A DNA stretch of 64,000 nt from CAXWPM01 sp965206125. Its GTDB lineage: Bacteria; Acidobacteriota; Terriglobia; 20CM-2-55-15. Under the pieces are notes generated by a model. The model was given only the letters and a program-made list of their open reading frames with translations, did no database searches and was not told the origin of the DNA. This document shows, piece by piece, positions 26,439-34,239 of this stretch. The translations under genes were made by a program, and so were the position numbers. The number at the start of each line of letters is the position of its first letter. The first letter of the stretch is position 1. The DNA lies in NCBI GenBank assembly GCA_965206125.1, contig CBDBIN010000046.1:806001-870000 (forward strand), given 5' to 3'.

Positions 26439-27418
26439 CCTGGACCGATCGACGTGTCCTGGTGACCGGAGCGGGTGGGTTCATCGGTAGCCACCTGACC
26501 GAAAGCCTTGCCGAGGCGGGCGCACGGGTTCGTGCGTTTGTCCAGTACAACTCGGCCGGGTCGTGGGGATGGCTGGACCACTCCCCAGTGAAGAATGACA
26601 TCCAGGTGATCGCCGGGGACGTTCGTGACCGGGACAGCCTCGGCAAGGCAACGGAAGGCGTGGAAGTCGTCTTCCATCTGGCGGCGTTGATCGCGATACC
26701 GTATTCCTACGAATCGCCGCAGTCCTACGTACGTACGAACGTCGACGGAACGCTGAACGTGCTCCAGTGCGCGCGCGAGTTCCGCATCGAACGGCTGGTC
26801 CAGACCTCCACTAGCGAGGTCTACGGCACTGCGGCCTACGTCCCGATCGACGAGAAGCACCCGCTGTCCGCACAGTCTCCGTACGCCGCCACGAAGATCG
26901 CGGCCGACCAGCTCGCGCTTTCCTTCTACCGGTCGTTCGACGTCCCCGTTACCGTGCTCCGGCCTTTCAACACCTTTGGACCGCGCCAGTCCGCCCGCGC
27001 GATCATCCCGACGATTGCGACTCAGTGCCTGGCAGGCGATACGGTTCGGTTGGGAAACCTTGAACCGACGCGAGACCTTAATTTCGTCGCCAACGTGGTC
27101 GATGGTTTCCTGGCCGCTGCGACGTCGGATGCGGCCCTCGGCCGGACGATAAACATCGGCTCCGGCGAGGAAATTTCGATCGGAGATCTCGCCCGAAAGA
27201 TCGCCGATGTCGTCGGAAAGGCGATCACCATCGAGTCCGAGGCCGAACGTCACCGACCCGCCTCCAGCGAAGTGGACCGACTCCTGGCCGATGCCGGGTT
27301 GGCGCGCGAACTGCTCGGCTGGAGTCCCGCGATGACGTTTGATCAGGGTCTGGAGCGAACAATCGACTGGATCCGGGAACACCTGGATGAGTATCGAACG
27401 GAAACCTACGTCCGCTGA
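26435..27418 (+). CDS. legB: NDP-GlcNAc 4,6-dehydratase
   Basis: 327 residues, ATG 26435, ATGA overlap with ptmE. Extended SDR: TGAGGFIGSHLTESL cofactor motif, LAALIAIPYSYESPQSYV, TSTSEVYGTA and YAATK active-site Tyr-x3-Lys, FNTFGPRQSARAIIPT. The IPYSY and GTAAYVPIDE segments match LegB, the dehydratase making the 4-keto-6-deoxy intermediate with GDP-GlcNAc in Campylobacter. The start of legC lies 32 bases inside its end. Confidence 0.87.
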   Translation: MTWTDRRVLVTGAGGFIGSHLTESLAEAGARVRAFVQYNSAGSWGWLDHSPVKNDIQVIAGDVRDRDSLGKATEGVEVVFHLAALIAIPYSYESPQSYVRTNVDGTLNVLQCAREFRIERLVQTSTSEVYGTAAYVPIDEKHPLSAQSPYAATKIAADQLALSFYRSFDVPVTVLRPFNTFGPRQSARAIIPTIATQCLAGDTVRLGNLEPTRDLNFVANVVDGFLAAATSDAALGRTINIGSGEEISIGDLARKIADVVGKAITIESEAERHRPASSEVDRLLADAGLARELLGWSPAMTFDQGLERTIDWIREHLDEYRTETYVR

Positions 27419-28592
27419 CGCGGGGGCCGAAGCCGACGCGGCGCCCATTCCGCTGTCTGAGCCGACGCTGGGCGGCAACGAGTGGGCCTACGTCCGGGAA
27501 TGTCTCGAGACAGGTTGGGTTTCCTCGGCCGGAGCGTTCGTCGACCGGTTCGAGTCCGAGCTTGCGCGATATGTCGGTTCGGCGCACGCCGTCGCCGTGA
27601 TCAACGGTACGGCGGGCCTTCACACGGCACTCCAGGTTGCGGGGGTCGGTTCCGACGACGAAGTCCTGGTTCCGAGTCTGAGCTTCGTCGCGGCCGCCAA
27701 CGCCGTTCGGTACTGTGGCGCCTATCCGGTTTTCATGGATGTTGACCCAGGAAGCTGGCAGCTCGACCCCGTCAAAGTCGTCGAGTTCCTCGAGAGTCGC
27801 TGTCGAACGGAGGATGGCAAGTGCATCAACGCGGCCTCGGGCCGGAGCGTTCGGGCGATCCTGCCCGTACATGTTCTCGGCCTGACGTGTGACATGGAGC
27901 CCATCGCCGAAGCGGGGGCCCGGTTCGGCCTGGCGATCGTGGAGGATGCCGCTGAGGGGCTCGGAGCGCGGTACCGGGGGCGTCATGTGGGTACGTTCGG
28001 TCAGGTCGGGGTCTTCAGTTTCAACGGCAACAAGACCGTCACTTCGGGTGGCGGCGGGATGATCGTTACCGACGATCCTGAACTGGCCCGGCGTGCCCTC
28101 TACCTGACGACTCAGGCAAAGGACGATCCGAAGGAGTACGTGCATGGCGAGATCGGCTACAACTACCGTCTGTCGAACCTGCAGGCCGCTTTGGGCTTGG
28201 CACAACTCGAGCAGGCCGATCGGTTCATCGCGCGGAAACGCGAGATCGCCAGTGCCTACCGCGCCGCATTTGAAGAGATCCCCGGTATCACCACGATGCC
28301 TGAACCCGACGGCGTCGAAGCGGCGTTCTGGCTCTACACGATCCTGTTGGGTCCGGAGACGTCCGCCCCCGACAGGCGAGCCGTCATCGACCGGTTGAAT
28401 CGTGACGGCGTCGGTGCCCGGTCGCTCTGGCATCCGGTTCACACGCTGCCACCCTACATCGCTTGCGAGTCGTACCGGGTCGAGCACTCGACCGCCATTT
28501 TTCAAAGGGGCATCAGCCTGCCTTCGAGTTCGGGGATGAGCGACGAGACACTCGACCGCTGTATCGCCATCTGCAGGCGTCATCTATTGTGA
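27387..28592 (+). CDS. legC: NDP-4-keto-6-deoxy-GlcNAc C4 aminotransferase
   Basis: 401 residues from ATG 27387. DegT/DnrJ fold with LSEPTLGGNEWAYVRECLETGWVSSAG, INGTAGLHTALQVAGVGSDDEVLVPS, IVEDAAEGLGARYRG and the PLP lysine in FSFNGNKTVTSGGGGMIV; IGYNYRLSNLQAALGLAQLEQ follows. LegC enzymes add the C4 amino group to the LegB product. Overlap with legB and GTGA overlap with the next gene indicate translational coupling. Confidence 0.87.
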   Translation: MSIERKPTSADAGAEADAAPIPLSEPTLGGNEWAYVRECLETGWVSSAGAFVDRFESELARYVGSAHAVAVINGTAGLHTALQVAGVGSDDEVLVPSLSFVAAANAVRYCGAYPVFMDVDPGSWQLDPVKVVEFLESRCRTEDGKCINAASGRSVRAILPVHVLGLTCDMEPIAEAGARFGLAIVEDAAEGLGARYRGRHVGTFGQVGVFSFNGNKTVTSGGGGMIVTDDPELARRALYLTTQAKDDPKEYVHGEIGYNYRLSNLQAALGLAQLEQADRFIARKREIASAYRAAFEEIPGITTMPEPDGVEAAFWLYTILLGPETSAPDRRAVIDRLNRDGVGARSLWHPVHTLPPYIACESYRVEHSTAIFQRGISLPSSSGMSDETLDRCIAICRRHLL

Positions 28593-30694
28593 TCTGGTTT
28601 GTCGAGAATCTGAGCTTGAAGGCCTGGATCGGCGTACTGTTGCCGCGTCTGATGAAAGCGAGTCCGGGCGATGGCGCCGACCGAATCTTCTGGATCGACC
28701 GTACCCTGCCCGGAGCGATCGCGAGTTCCTTTCTCGGCGCTGTGATCGGACTTCCCGTCGAACGGCTGGATTTCAAGCTGGTGGATATCCGGGACGAAGA
28801 CGGCCTCCTGATTCACCTCCGCCTGGCGTTTCGTGACATGTTTGATGTTCAGAGTAGTGTGATGAGTCAGCCGGCGTTTGCAGCTGCCTTGGAACGTGCC
28901 GATCGACTCGGCCGCTTGCGGAGTTTCCTGGCGAAAGCTCCGGTCAAGGTCACTCTGGAGGGTCGCAGCCTGTGGAGGGCACTGTACGTGCTCCACGTCG
29001 CCGACTGGAAGCGGCGACGGATGAGGGCCGACCGTCGCGACGCCTCGGTCGTCCTCGAGGACCGGAAGTGGCTGGAAGCTCTGGAAGACCAGGCCACCCG
29101 GCTCCGGCTTCGGATAGCGCGGGCTGCCCCCGTACCCCGAAGTAGCGACTTGATGGATCTTCTCGGTCCGAAGCTCACCGCGCAGTTGGTCTGGTGTCGG
29201 GAGCGCTTCCGCCATCTTCGGTTCGGACGGACGATTTCGCGAGAGCGATTCGGGGCGAGGGTGGCGGTCCAGTTTACGGGACAGCTGAACCTGGACGAGC
29301 CGGACCTCTACTCCGACCTGTTCTTCTGGCAAGCATCGAAGCTGCCGGCCTCCGCAATACTTCTGTTCAACGGTCTGCCGCAGTCCCCGATCGACGAGGC
29401 GCGTGGCGAAGAACTCGAACGCCATGGCATCGACGCGGTCGCCCTCTATTCTCGTGCGACCGAGACAACGAGCGTACCCCTCTTTGTTCATAAACCTTGT
29501 CGGTTCGCGGCCTCGATCCGTGTCGGTTCCGATGGTACTCCGAGCCAGACGCGGTGGCTGGAGCGACAGGTCGAGGCCTATGACGTGCTTCGCGATTACT
29601 GGGATGCGTTCTGCCGCGAGAACCATGTGGGTGTGTTTCTCAGTTGGTACCGGTTTGACGAACGACATCTGGCTATCGCAGACGGAGTAGAAAGCGCTGG
29701 AGGGATTACCGCGTTCTACCAGAGGGCGCTCCAGTTCGACCCTTCGCCGGCGATTGCCGTCGAGGCTGACGTGATGTTTGGCTATGCTCGGGCCGACGCA
29801 GACGTCGAGCGGCGCGCGGGCTCAGCGATTCCATACCATGTGGCTGTCGGGTATTTCGGTGACCACCGCGCACCGCTGTTGAGCGAATCAGCCCTCGGCG
29901 TACGGCGATCGCTCGCGGCGAACGGGGCTCGGTTCGTGTTGGCCTATTTCGACGAGAATTCTGCGGGAGATTCCCGTTGGCACACCGGCCACGATTTTAT
30001 GAGCGCGAATTACGAGTTCCTGCTCGAAAAGGTACTCTCAGAACCATGGTTCGGGCTGACGATCAAACCCAAAGTCCCTTCCACGTTGAGGCGTCGGCTT
30101 GGCAAAGTCAGTAAATTGCTCGAAGAGGCCCTCGCGACAGGGAGATGCAGTCTTTATGCGGCCGGACGCCTGCACGGATCGCAACCTCCGGTCGCTGCGG
30201 CCCTTGCGGCTGACGTGGCGCTGCACGGCCACCTCGTCGCGGCGACTGCGGGCCTGGAAGCCGCTCTGGCCGGCGTGCCGACGCTGCTGCTGGAGCGAGA
30301 GGGATGGTCAGTCAGCCCGCTGTACCGGCTCGGTGTGGGTCGGGTCATCTTTCACGATCTGCCGACGCTTTGGGATGCGCTCAGCGAGCACCGGTCCCGG
30401 CCCGGCGGGGTGCCCGGCTTCGGCGACTGGTCCCCGATGCTCGACCAGATGGATCCGTTCCGCGATGGGCGAGCCGCTGAGCGCATGGGCACCTACGTCC
30501 AATGGTTGATCGAGGGCCTTGCCGCTGGAGAGGGACGGGAGTCCGTCCTGGCTCGAACCGCGGAACGCTACCAGAAACGGTGGGGCGTCGACAAGGTTCG
30601 ACGCGTTCTGCCCAACCTGGCCGCGAGGACGCCGGTCGATTGTGGAGCGAATTGGGACGGGGCGCGGCTCGCCGAGCCCGTCGCCGGACACTGA
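28589..30694 (+). CDS. Large orphan GT-B-like transferase, candidate NulO transferase
   Basis: 701 residues from GTG 28589 (GTGA with legC). No family is recognised with certainty. The middle has IPYHVAVGYFGDHRAPLL, and the end has FGLTIKPKVPSTLRRRL, GRCSLYAAGRLHGSQPPVAAALAADVALHGHLVAATAGLEAALAGVPTLLLERE pieces, where the A-A-L-A-G-V-P-T helix looks like the donor site of GT-B and CDP-glycerol-transferase-like proteins. No signal peptide. Direct coupling to legC makes it the best candidate for transfer of the legionaminate-type sugar. Confidence 0.45.
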   Translation: MIWFVENLSLKAWIGVLLPRLMKASPGDGADRIFWIDRTLPGAIASSFLGAVIGLPVERLDFKLVDIRDEDGLLIHLRLAFRDMFDVQSSVMSQPAFAAALERADRLGRLRSFLAKAPVKVTLEGRSLWRALYVLHVADWKRRRMRADRRDASVVLEDRKWLEALEDQATRLRLRIARAAPVPRSSDLMDLLGPKLTAQLVWCRERFRHLRFGRTISRERFGARVAVQFTGQLNLDEPDLYSDLFFWQASKLPASAILLFNGLPQSPIDEARGEELERHGIDAVALYSRATETTSVPLFVHKPCRFAASIRVGSDGTPSQTRWLERQVEAYDVLRDYWDAFCRENHVGVFLSWYRFDERHLAIADGVESAGGITAFYQRALQFDPSPAIAVEADVMFGYARADADVERRAGSAIPYHVAVGYFGDHRAPLLSESALGVRRSLAANGARFVLAYFDENSAGDSRWHTGHDFMSANYEFLLEKVLSEPWFGLTIKPKVPSTLRRRLGKVSKLLEEALATGRCSLYAAGRLHGSQPPVAAALAADVALHGHLVAATAGLEAALAGVPTLLLEREGWSVSPLYRLGVGRVIFHDLPTLWDALSEHRSRPGGVPGFGDWSPMLDQMDPFRDGRAAERMGTYVQWLIEGLAAGEGRESVLARTAERYQKRWGVDKVRRVLPNLAARTPVDCGANWDGARLAEPVAGH

Positions 30695-30704
30695 ACGGAA
30701 CATC

Positions 30705-31445
30705 ATGAAACTGACACACTCTCGCCCGTCCGACGCCCAGAAAAATTCTGACGACAGACTGCTGGAGCTTCTTCACGAGGCCCCGATCGAGGACACGCGG
30801 CTGCTGTATAACCTGGAATTGTTCATCGGGCGGATGGGTATCCAGAACATCCTGATGTTCAACGAGATCTATCAGTCGATCCTGAACGTCCACGGCGTAA
30901 TGATGGAGTTCGGGACTCGTTACGGCCACAACCTGGCGTTGTGGACGGCCCTGCGCGGTATCTATGAACCCTACGTACGCAGTCGAAAGATCATCGGTTT
31001 CGACAGCTTCGAGGGATTCCTGGATGTCGACGTCAAGGATGGTGATGAAGCCGAGGTTGGCGACCTGGCCACGCCGCCCGGTTACGAACAATTCCTGGAG
31101 GAGGTCCTGGCCTGCCACGAGCAGCAGAGCCCGATCTCTCACATCAAGAAGTACGAAGTCCTCAAGGGTGACGCTCCCGAACGGTTGAAGAAGTACCTCG
31201 GCGAACACCCGGAAACGATCGTCGCCTTCGCGTTCTTCGACATGGACCTGTTCGAGCCAACCCGCCAGTGCCTGGAGATACTAAAGGACTACATTACGAA
31301 GGGTACGGTCATCGGGTTCGACCAGGTTTGCTACGAGGGCTTCCCCGGAGAGACCCTGGCACTCAAGGAAGTGTTCGGTCTCGATCGTTACAGGATTCAA
31401 CGTACGCCGCTGTCGTCGTCCGCTGCGTTCATCGTTCTCGAATAG
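30705..31445 (+). CDS. SAM-methyltransferase-fold protein of glycan clusters (paralogue 2)
   Basis: 246 residues, ATG 30705. It shares with the 12471-13232 protein the blocks MMEFGTRYGHNLALWTALRG, RKIIGFDSFEGF, SPISHIKKYEVLKGDA and VAFAFFDMDLFEPTRQCLE, so the two are clearly homologous. The Asp-rich D-M-D segment could bind a metal, as in TylF-like O-methyltransferases. It lies between the large GT-like gene and kdsB. The reaction is inferred only from fold and context. Confidence 0.65.
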   Translation: MKLTHSRPSDAQKNSDDRLLELLHEAPIEDTRLLYNLELFIGRMGIQNILMFNEIYQSILNVHGVMMEFGTRYGHNLALWTALRGIYEPYVRSRKIIGFDSFEGFLDVDVKDGDEAEVGDLATPPGYEQFLEEVLACHEQQSPISHIKKYEVLKGDAPERLKKYLGEHPETIVAFAFFDMDLFEPTRQCLEILKDYITKGTVIGFDQVCYEGFPGETLALKEVFGLDRYRIQRTPLSSSAAFIVLE

Positions 31446-31454
31446 CTTGAAGTC

Positions 31455-32204
31455 GTGAAGATTGTCGGAGTCATTCCGGCCCGGATGGGGTCGTCACGAT
31501 TTCCCGGCAAACCGCTCGCCGACATTTGCGGGCGTCCGATGATCGAGCATGTCTACCGACGGTCGGCACTCTCAGATCGTCTGGATCAACTCGTCGTCGC
31601 TACACCCGATAGAGAGATCGCCGAGGCTGTCCGCGGCTTCGGCGGCGAGGCCGTAATGACGTCTTCTGCACACGAGCGTGCAACCGATCGCGTTGCGGAG
31701 GCCGCGGAGACTACCGGCGGAGATGTCGTCATCGTGATCCAGGGAGACGAGCCACTGATCCATCCGGAGATGATCGACGCGGCCCTCGAACCCGTTGTCG
31801 AAGACGACTCGGTTTTCTGCTCGAACCTGATCGAACCGATTCGGAGCGTCGAAGAGTGCGAGAACCCCAACACGATTAAAGTCGTAATGGACGCCAACCG
31901 CGATGCCCTCTATTTTTCGCGTTCGCCGATCCCCGGCATCGGTCCCAACGGTTTCGCGGCGGCCCCGCTTTACAGGCAGGTTTGCATCATTCCGTTTCGT
32001 CGCGAGAACCTCGGGCGGTTCACTGAACTCGAGCCGACACCGCTCGAACGCCTGGAGTCGGTAGACATGCTGAGGGCCCTCGAGCATGGCCTCAAAGTCC
32101 GGCTTGTCGAAACACCGTTCCGGACGCTCTCGGTCGATGAGCCGGAGGAAATCGCGGCGGTTGAAGAGGCGATGGACGCCGACCCGATCTCGGCCACGTA
32201 CTGA
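31455..32204 (+). CDS. kdsB: 3-deoxy-manno-octulosonate cytidylyltransferase-like
   Basis: 249 residues from GTG 31455. VIPARMGSSRFPGKPLADICGRPMI, VATPDREIAEAV, VIQGDEPLIHPEMID and FSRSPIPG are KdsB signatures, and VRLVETPFRTLSVDEPEE ends the protein. KdsB makes CMP-Kdo. Inside a NulO locus it may be a second copy serving a capsule-type linker or may act on another keto-acid. The length is normal for KdsB. Confidence 0.82.
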   Translation: MKIVGVIPARMGSSRFPGKPLADICGRPMIEHVYRRSALSDRLDQLVVATPDREIAEAVRGFGGEAVMTSSAHERATDRVAEAAETTGGDVVIVIQGDEPLIHPEMIDAALEPVVEDDSVFCSNLIEPIRSVEECENPNTIKVVMDANRDALYFSRSPIPGIGPNGFAAAPLYRQVCIIPFRRENLGRFTELEPTPLERLESVDMLRALEHGLKVRLVETPFRTLSVDEPEEIAAVEEAMDADPISATY

Positions 32205-32207
32205 CTC

Positions 32208-34052
32208 ATGGGTACGCACTCCGTTTTGGTGACCGGTCCCGATGCCGCTTCCGCGCGGCCCTGGGTCGAGGAGCGGGGGGCGCGATGGCTCTACCTGGGA
32301 AAGCGGACCGCCCCGCGGCAGCGTCTGGAAGTGGATTTCGGAAGGGAGCGGGCGTTGCACCTCGGGGATCGTTTGCATGGCGCGGCAGAGCGTCTGCGCC
32401 AGCCGTTTCTGGATTTTGTTTCCGAGGTCGGCGCGCTGCAGCCCGACCCTGTCACGTGGTGGTCGACTTCGTTTTCCTGGAAGAACTGGGGCGCGTCCGA
32501 TCTCTTCCTCCTGATCTGCTACCTGGAAGTGGCTCGGGAGGTCACCGAAGAAGCAATCCTCGAGAGCAGTCCGTTGCTCATCGCCGTCGAGGACCCCTGG
32601 TTGCGGCGCCAACTCCGAGCCAACTTCGAGGGCAGCGACGAGTTTCGATTCGAGTCGAACGAAAATCTTTTTTGGGCACGACTGCGAGCTCTGTTTGTCG
32701 GAGGAATCAAAAGGAAGACCTGGGCGCTCGATGTCGCCTGGCGCCTCGGCAAACAGCGGCTTGTATGGAGACGTCCGAAGCGCGACGCGGGCCCGAGGAC
32801 GGTCGGCATCTATTCCTTCCCGATGACGCGCTGCTTCGAGCCGAACGACGAATGGCGAGACCCGTTCCTTCCCGGTCTGGACGCGATTCTCGAATCGGTC
32901 GGATTCGATGTCTTTCGTTTTGCGCCTCCCGAGAGCCGCGGGTTCGAACGTGAGCTGGCGTCCCGCAGCAGCTATTTCCGACCGTTGATCCTCGAGGTGA
33001 CGCTGTCGGCAATCGTGCGGACGTCTCTGACATTCTGGCGCCCTCGATGGCCGACCCGGATGAGGGTGGCGGGTCTCGACGTTGGGCAACTGGCGCTTCG
33101 CGAATGGTGGCAGGAGATAGCACACACCTCGCTGTGCGCCTTCCGCCTTTACGATGAATGCCTTCGGAGAATGCTTCGGCAGGGAGCCTGCGAGTGGATC
33201 GTCTATCCTTACGAGAACCAGCCGTGGGAGAAGCTCACCGCGTTCCGAGCCAAGCAGGCGGGCATCCGCACAGCAGGTATCCAGCACAATGCCCTTTCCC
33301 GCTTCTACATGTCTTATTTTCTCGGGGATGGTGACGTCGAACGGATGCCGCTTCCGGACGTCGTCTTCTCATCGGGCTCCTACCCACACCGTGTGCTGTC
33401 GGAAGGAGGAATGCCCCAAGACCGCCTCGTGATGACAGGGAGCCTGCGATACGATCACGTTGCCCACGAGCTGGCGAAGACCGACGACCCGACGCCGTTG
33501 GGCGATGCTCCCCGCGAGGATGTCCTGGTGGTCCTGCCGATTGACATGGCCATGAGCGCCCATCTGCTCGACGCCATCCGCGCCGGAGTCGCCAGAGGGC
33601 GTGGAGCGGGCGACCTCCGCTTCCATATCAAACCGCATCCGACACGCCGGCTCGACGTCGACTCGATCGGTTTTTCAGCCGTCATGGCGCCGGACGACAT
33701 CGGGGAAGCTTTCGGTCGGTGCGGGACGGTTCTGTTCGTCGGGACGAACGTCGGCCCGGAGGCCATCGGGCTGGGCCGGCTGGCAGTGCGGTATCGGCCC
33801 GAGCTGCTGCTGAACGTCGACCCTGCGGAGGCATACGGCGACACGATTCCGAGTTGCGACGACACGAACGTCATCGAGCGCTTGTCCGAACTTGTGAATA
33901 GCCGGGTACCCGCCCAATCGCATCGGTTGAACGAAATCACCGCCGAAATCTTCGCACCCCCAGACCGCGAACTCTTGAAGGACGTCTTTGTCGGATCCCG
34001 TAATGGACGAACTCTGCAGGCTCATCGCCAAAGTGCTCCAAGTCCCGCCTGA
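32208..34052 (+). CDS. Orphan GT-B-like polysaccharide transferase
   Basis: 614 residues, ATG 32208. The N-terminal half is unrecognised. The C-terminal half has AFRAKQAGIRTAGIQHNALSRFYMSY, VFSSGSYPHRVLSEGG, RLVMTGSLRYDHV, FHIKPHPTRRLD and GTVLFVGTNVGPEAIGLGRLAVRYRPE, which follow the acceptor and donor loops (H-P-T, then G-T-N-x-x-x-E-A) of surface-carbohydrate GT-B proteins. Its 3' end overlaps the ACP gene by 50 bases. It may act on an ACP-linked or NulO donor. Confidence 0.5.
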   Translation: MGTHSVLVTGPDAASARPWVEERGARWLYLGKRTAPRQRLEVDFGRERALHLGDRLHGAAERLRQPFLDFVSEVGALQPDPVTWWSTSFSWKNWGASDLFLLICYLEVAREVTEEAILESSPLLIAVEDPWLRRQLRANFEGSDEFRFESNENLFWARLRALFVGGIKRKTWALDVAWRLGKQRLVWRRPKRDAGPRTVGIYSFPMTRCFEPNDEWRDPFLPGLDAILESVGFDVFRFAPPESRGFERELASRSSYFRPLILEVTLSAIVRTSLTFWRPRWPTRMRVAGLDVGQLALREWWQEIAHTSLCAFRLYDECLRRMLRQGACEWIVYPYENQPWEKLTAFRAKQAGIRTAGIQHNALSRFYMSYFLGDGDVERMPLPDVVFSSGSYPHRVLSEGGMPQDRLVMTGSLRYDHVAHELAKTDDPTPLGDAPREDVLVVLPIDMAMSAHLLDAIRAGVARGRGAGDLRFHIKPHPTRRLDVDSIGFSAVMAPDDIGEAFGRCGTVLFVGTNVGPEAIGLGRLAVRYRPELLLNVDPAEAYGDTIPSCDDTNVIERLSELVNSRVPAQSHRLNEITAEIFAPPDRELLKDVFVGSRNGRTLQAHRQSAPSPA

Positions 34053-34239
34053 GTTGGTGGGCCCGGAAACGGGCCCGGCAAACCAGGCGAAGTGGGACTC
34101 GTTCCACCACGTGCACGTCGTGATGGCGGTCGAGGAGAAGTACGGTATCGAAATGGCGCTTGAGGAGATTGCGACACTCCTGTCGGTCGGCGAAATCGCC
34201 GAAAAACTTCGTTCCAAGGGCATCGAGCTCCCCAGTTGA
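34003..34239 (+). CDS. Acyl carrier protein
   Basis: 78 residues from ATG 34003 (TTG 33988 also in frame), inside the end of the previous gene. The helix-II motif is WDSFHHVHVVMAVEEKYGIEM: Ser33 is the expected phosphopantetheine site, with DSF in place of the common DSL. EIATLLSVGEIAEKL forms the last helix. The protein carries an acyl chain as thioester; here the neighbours are E1 and E2 of a 2-oxoacid dehydrogenase rather than ketosynthases. The stop overlaps the next ATG (TGATG). Confidence 0.85.
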   Translation: MDELCRLIAKVLQVPPELVGPETGPANQAKWDSFHHVHVVMAVEEKYGIEMALEEIATLLSVGEIAEKLRSKGIELPS

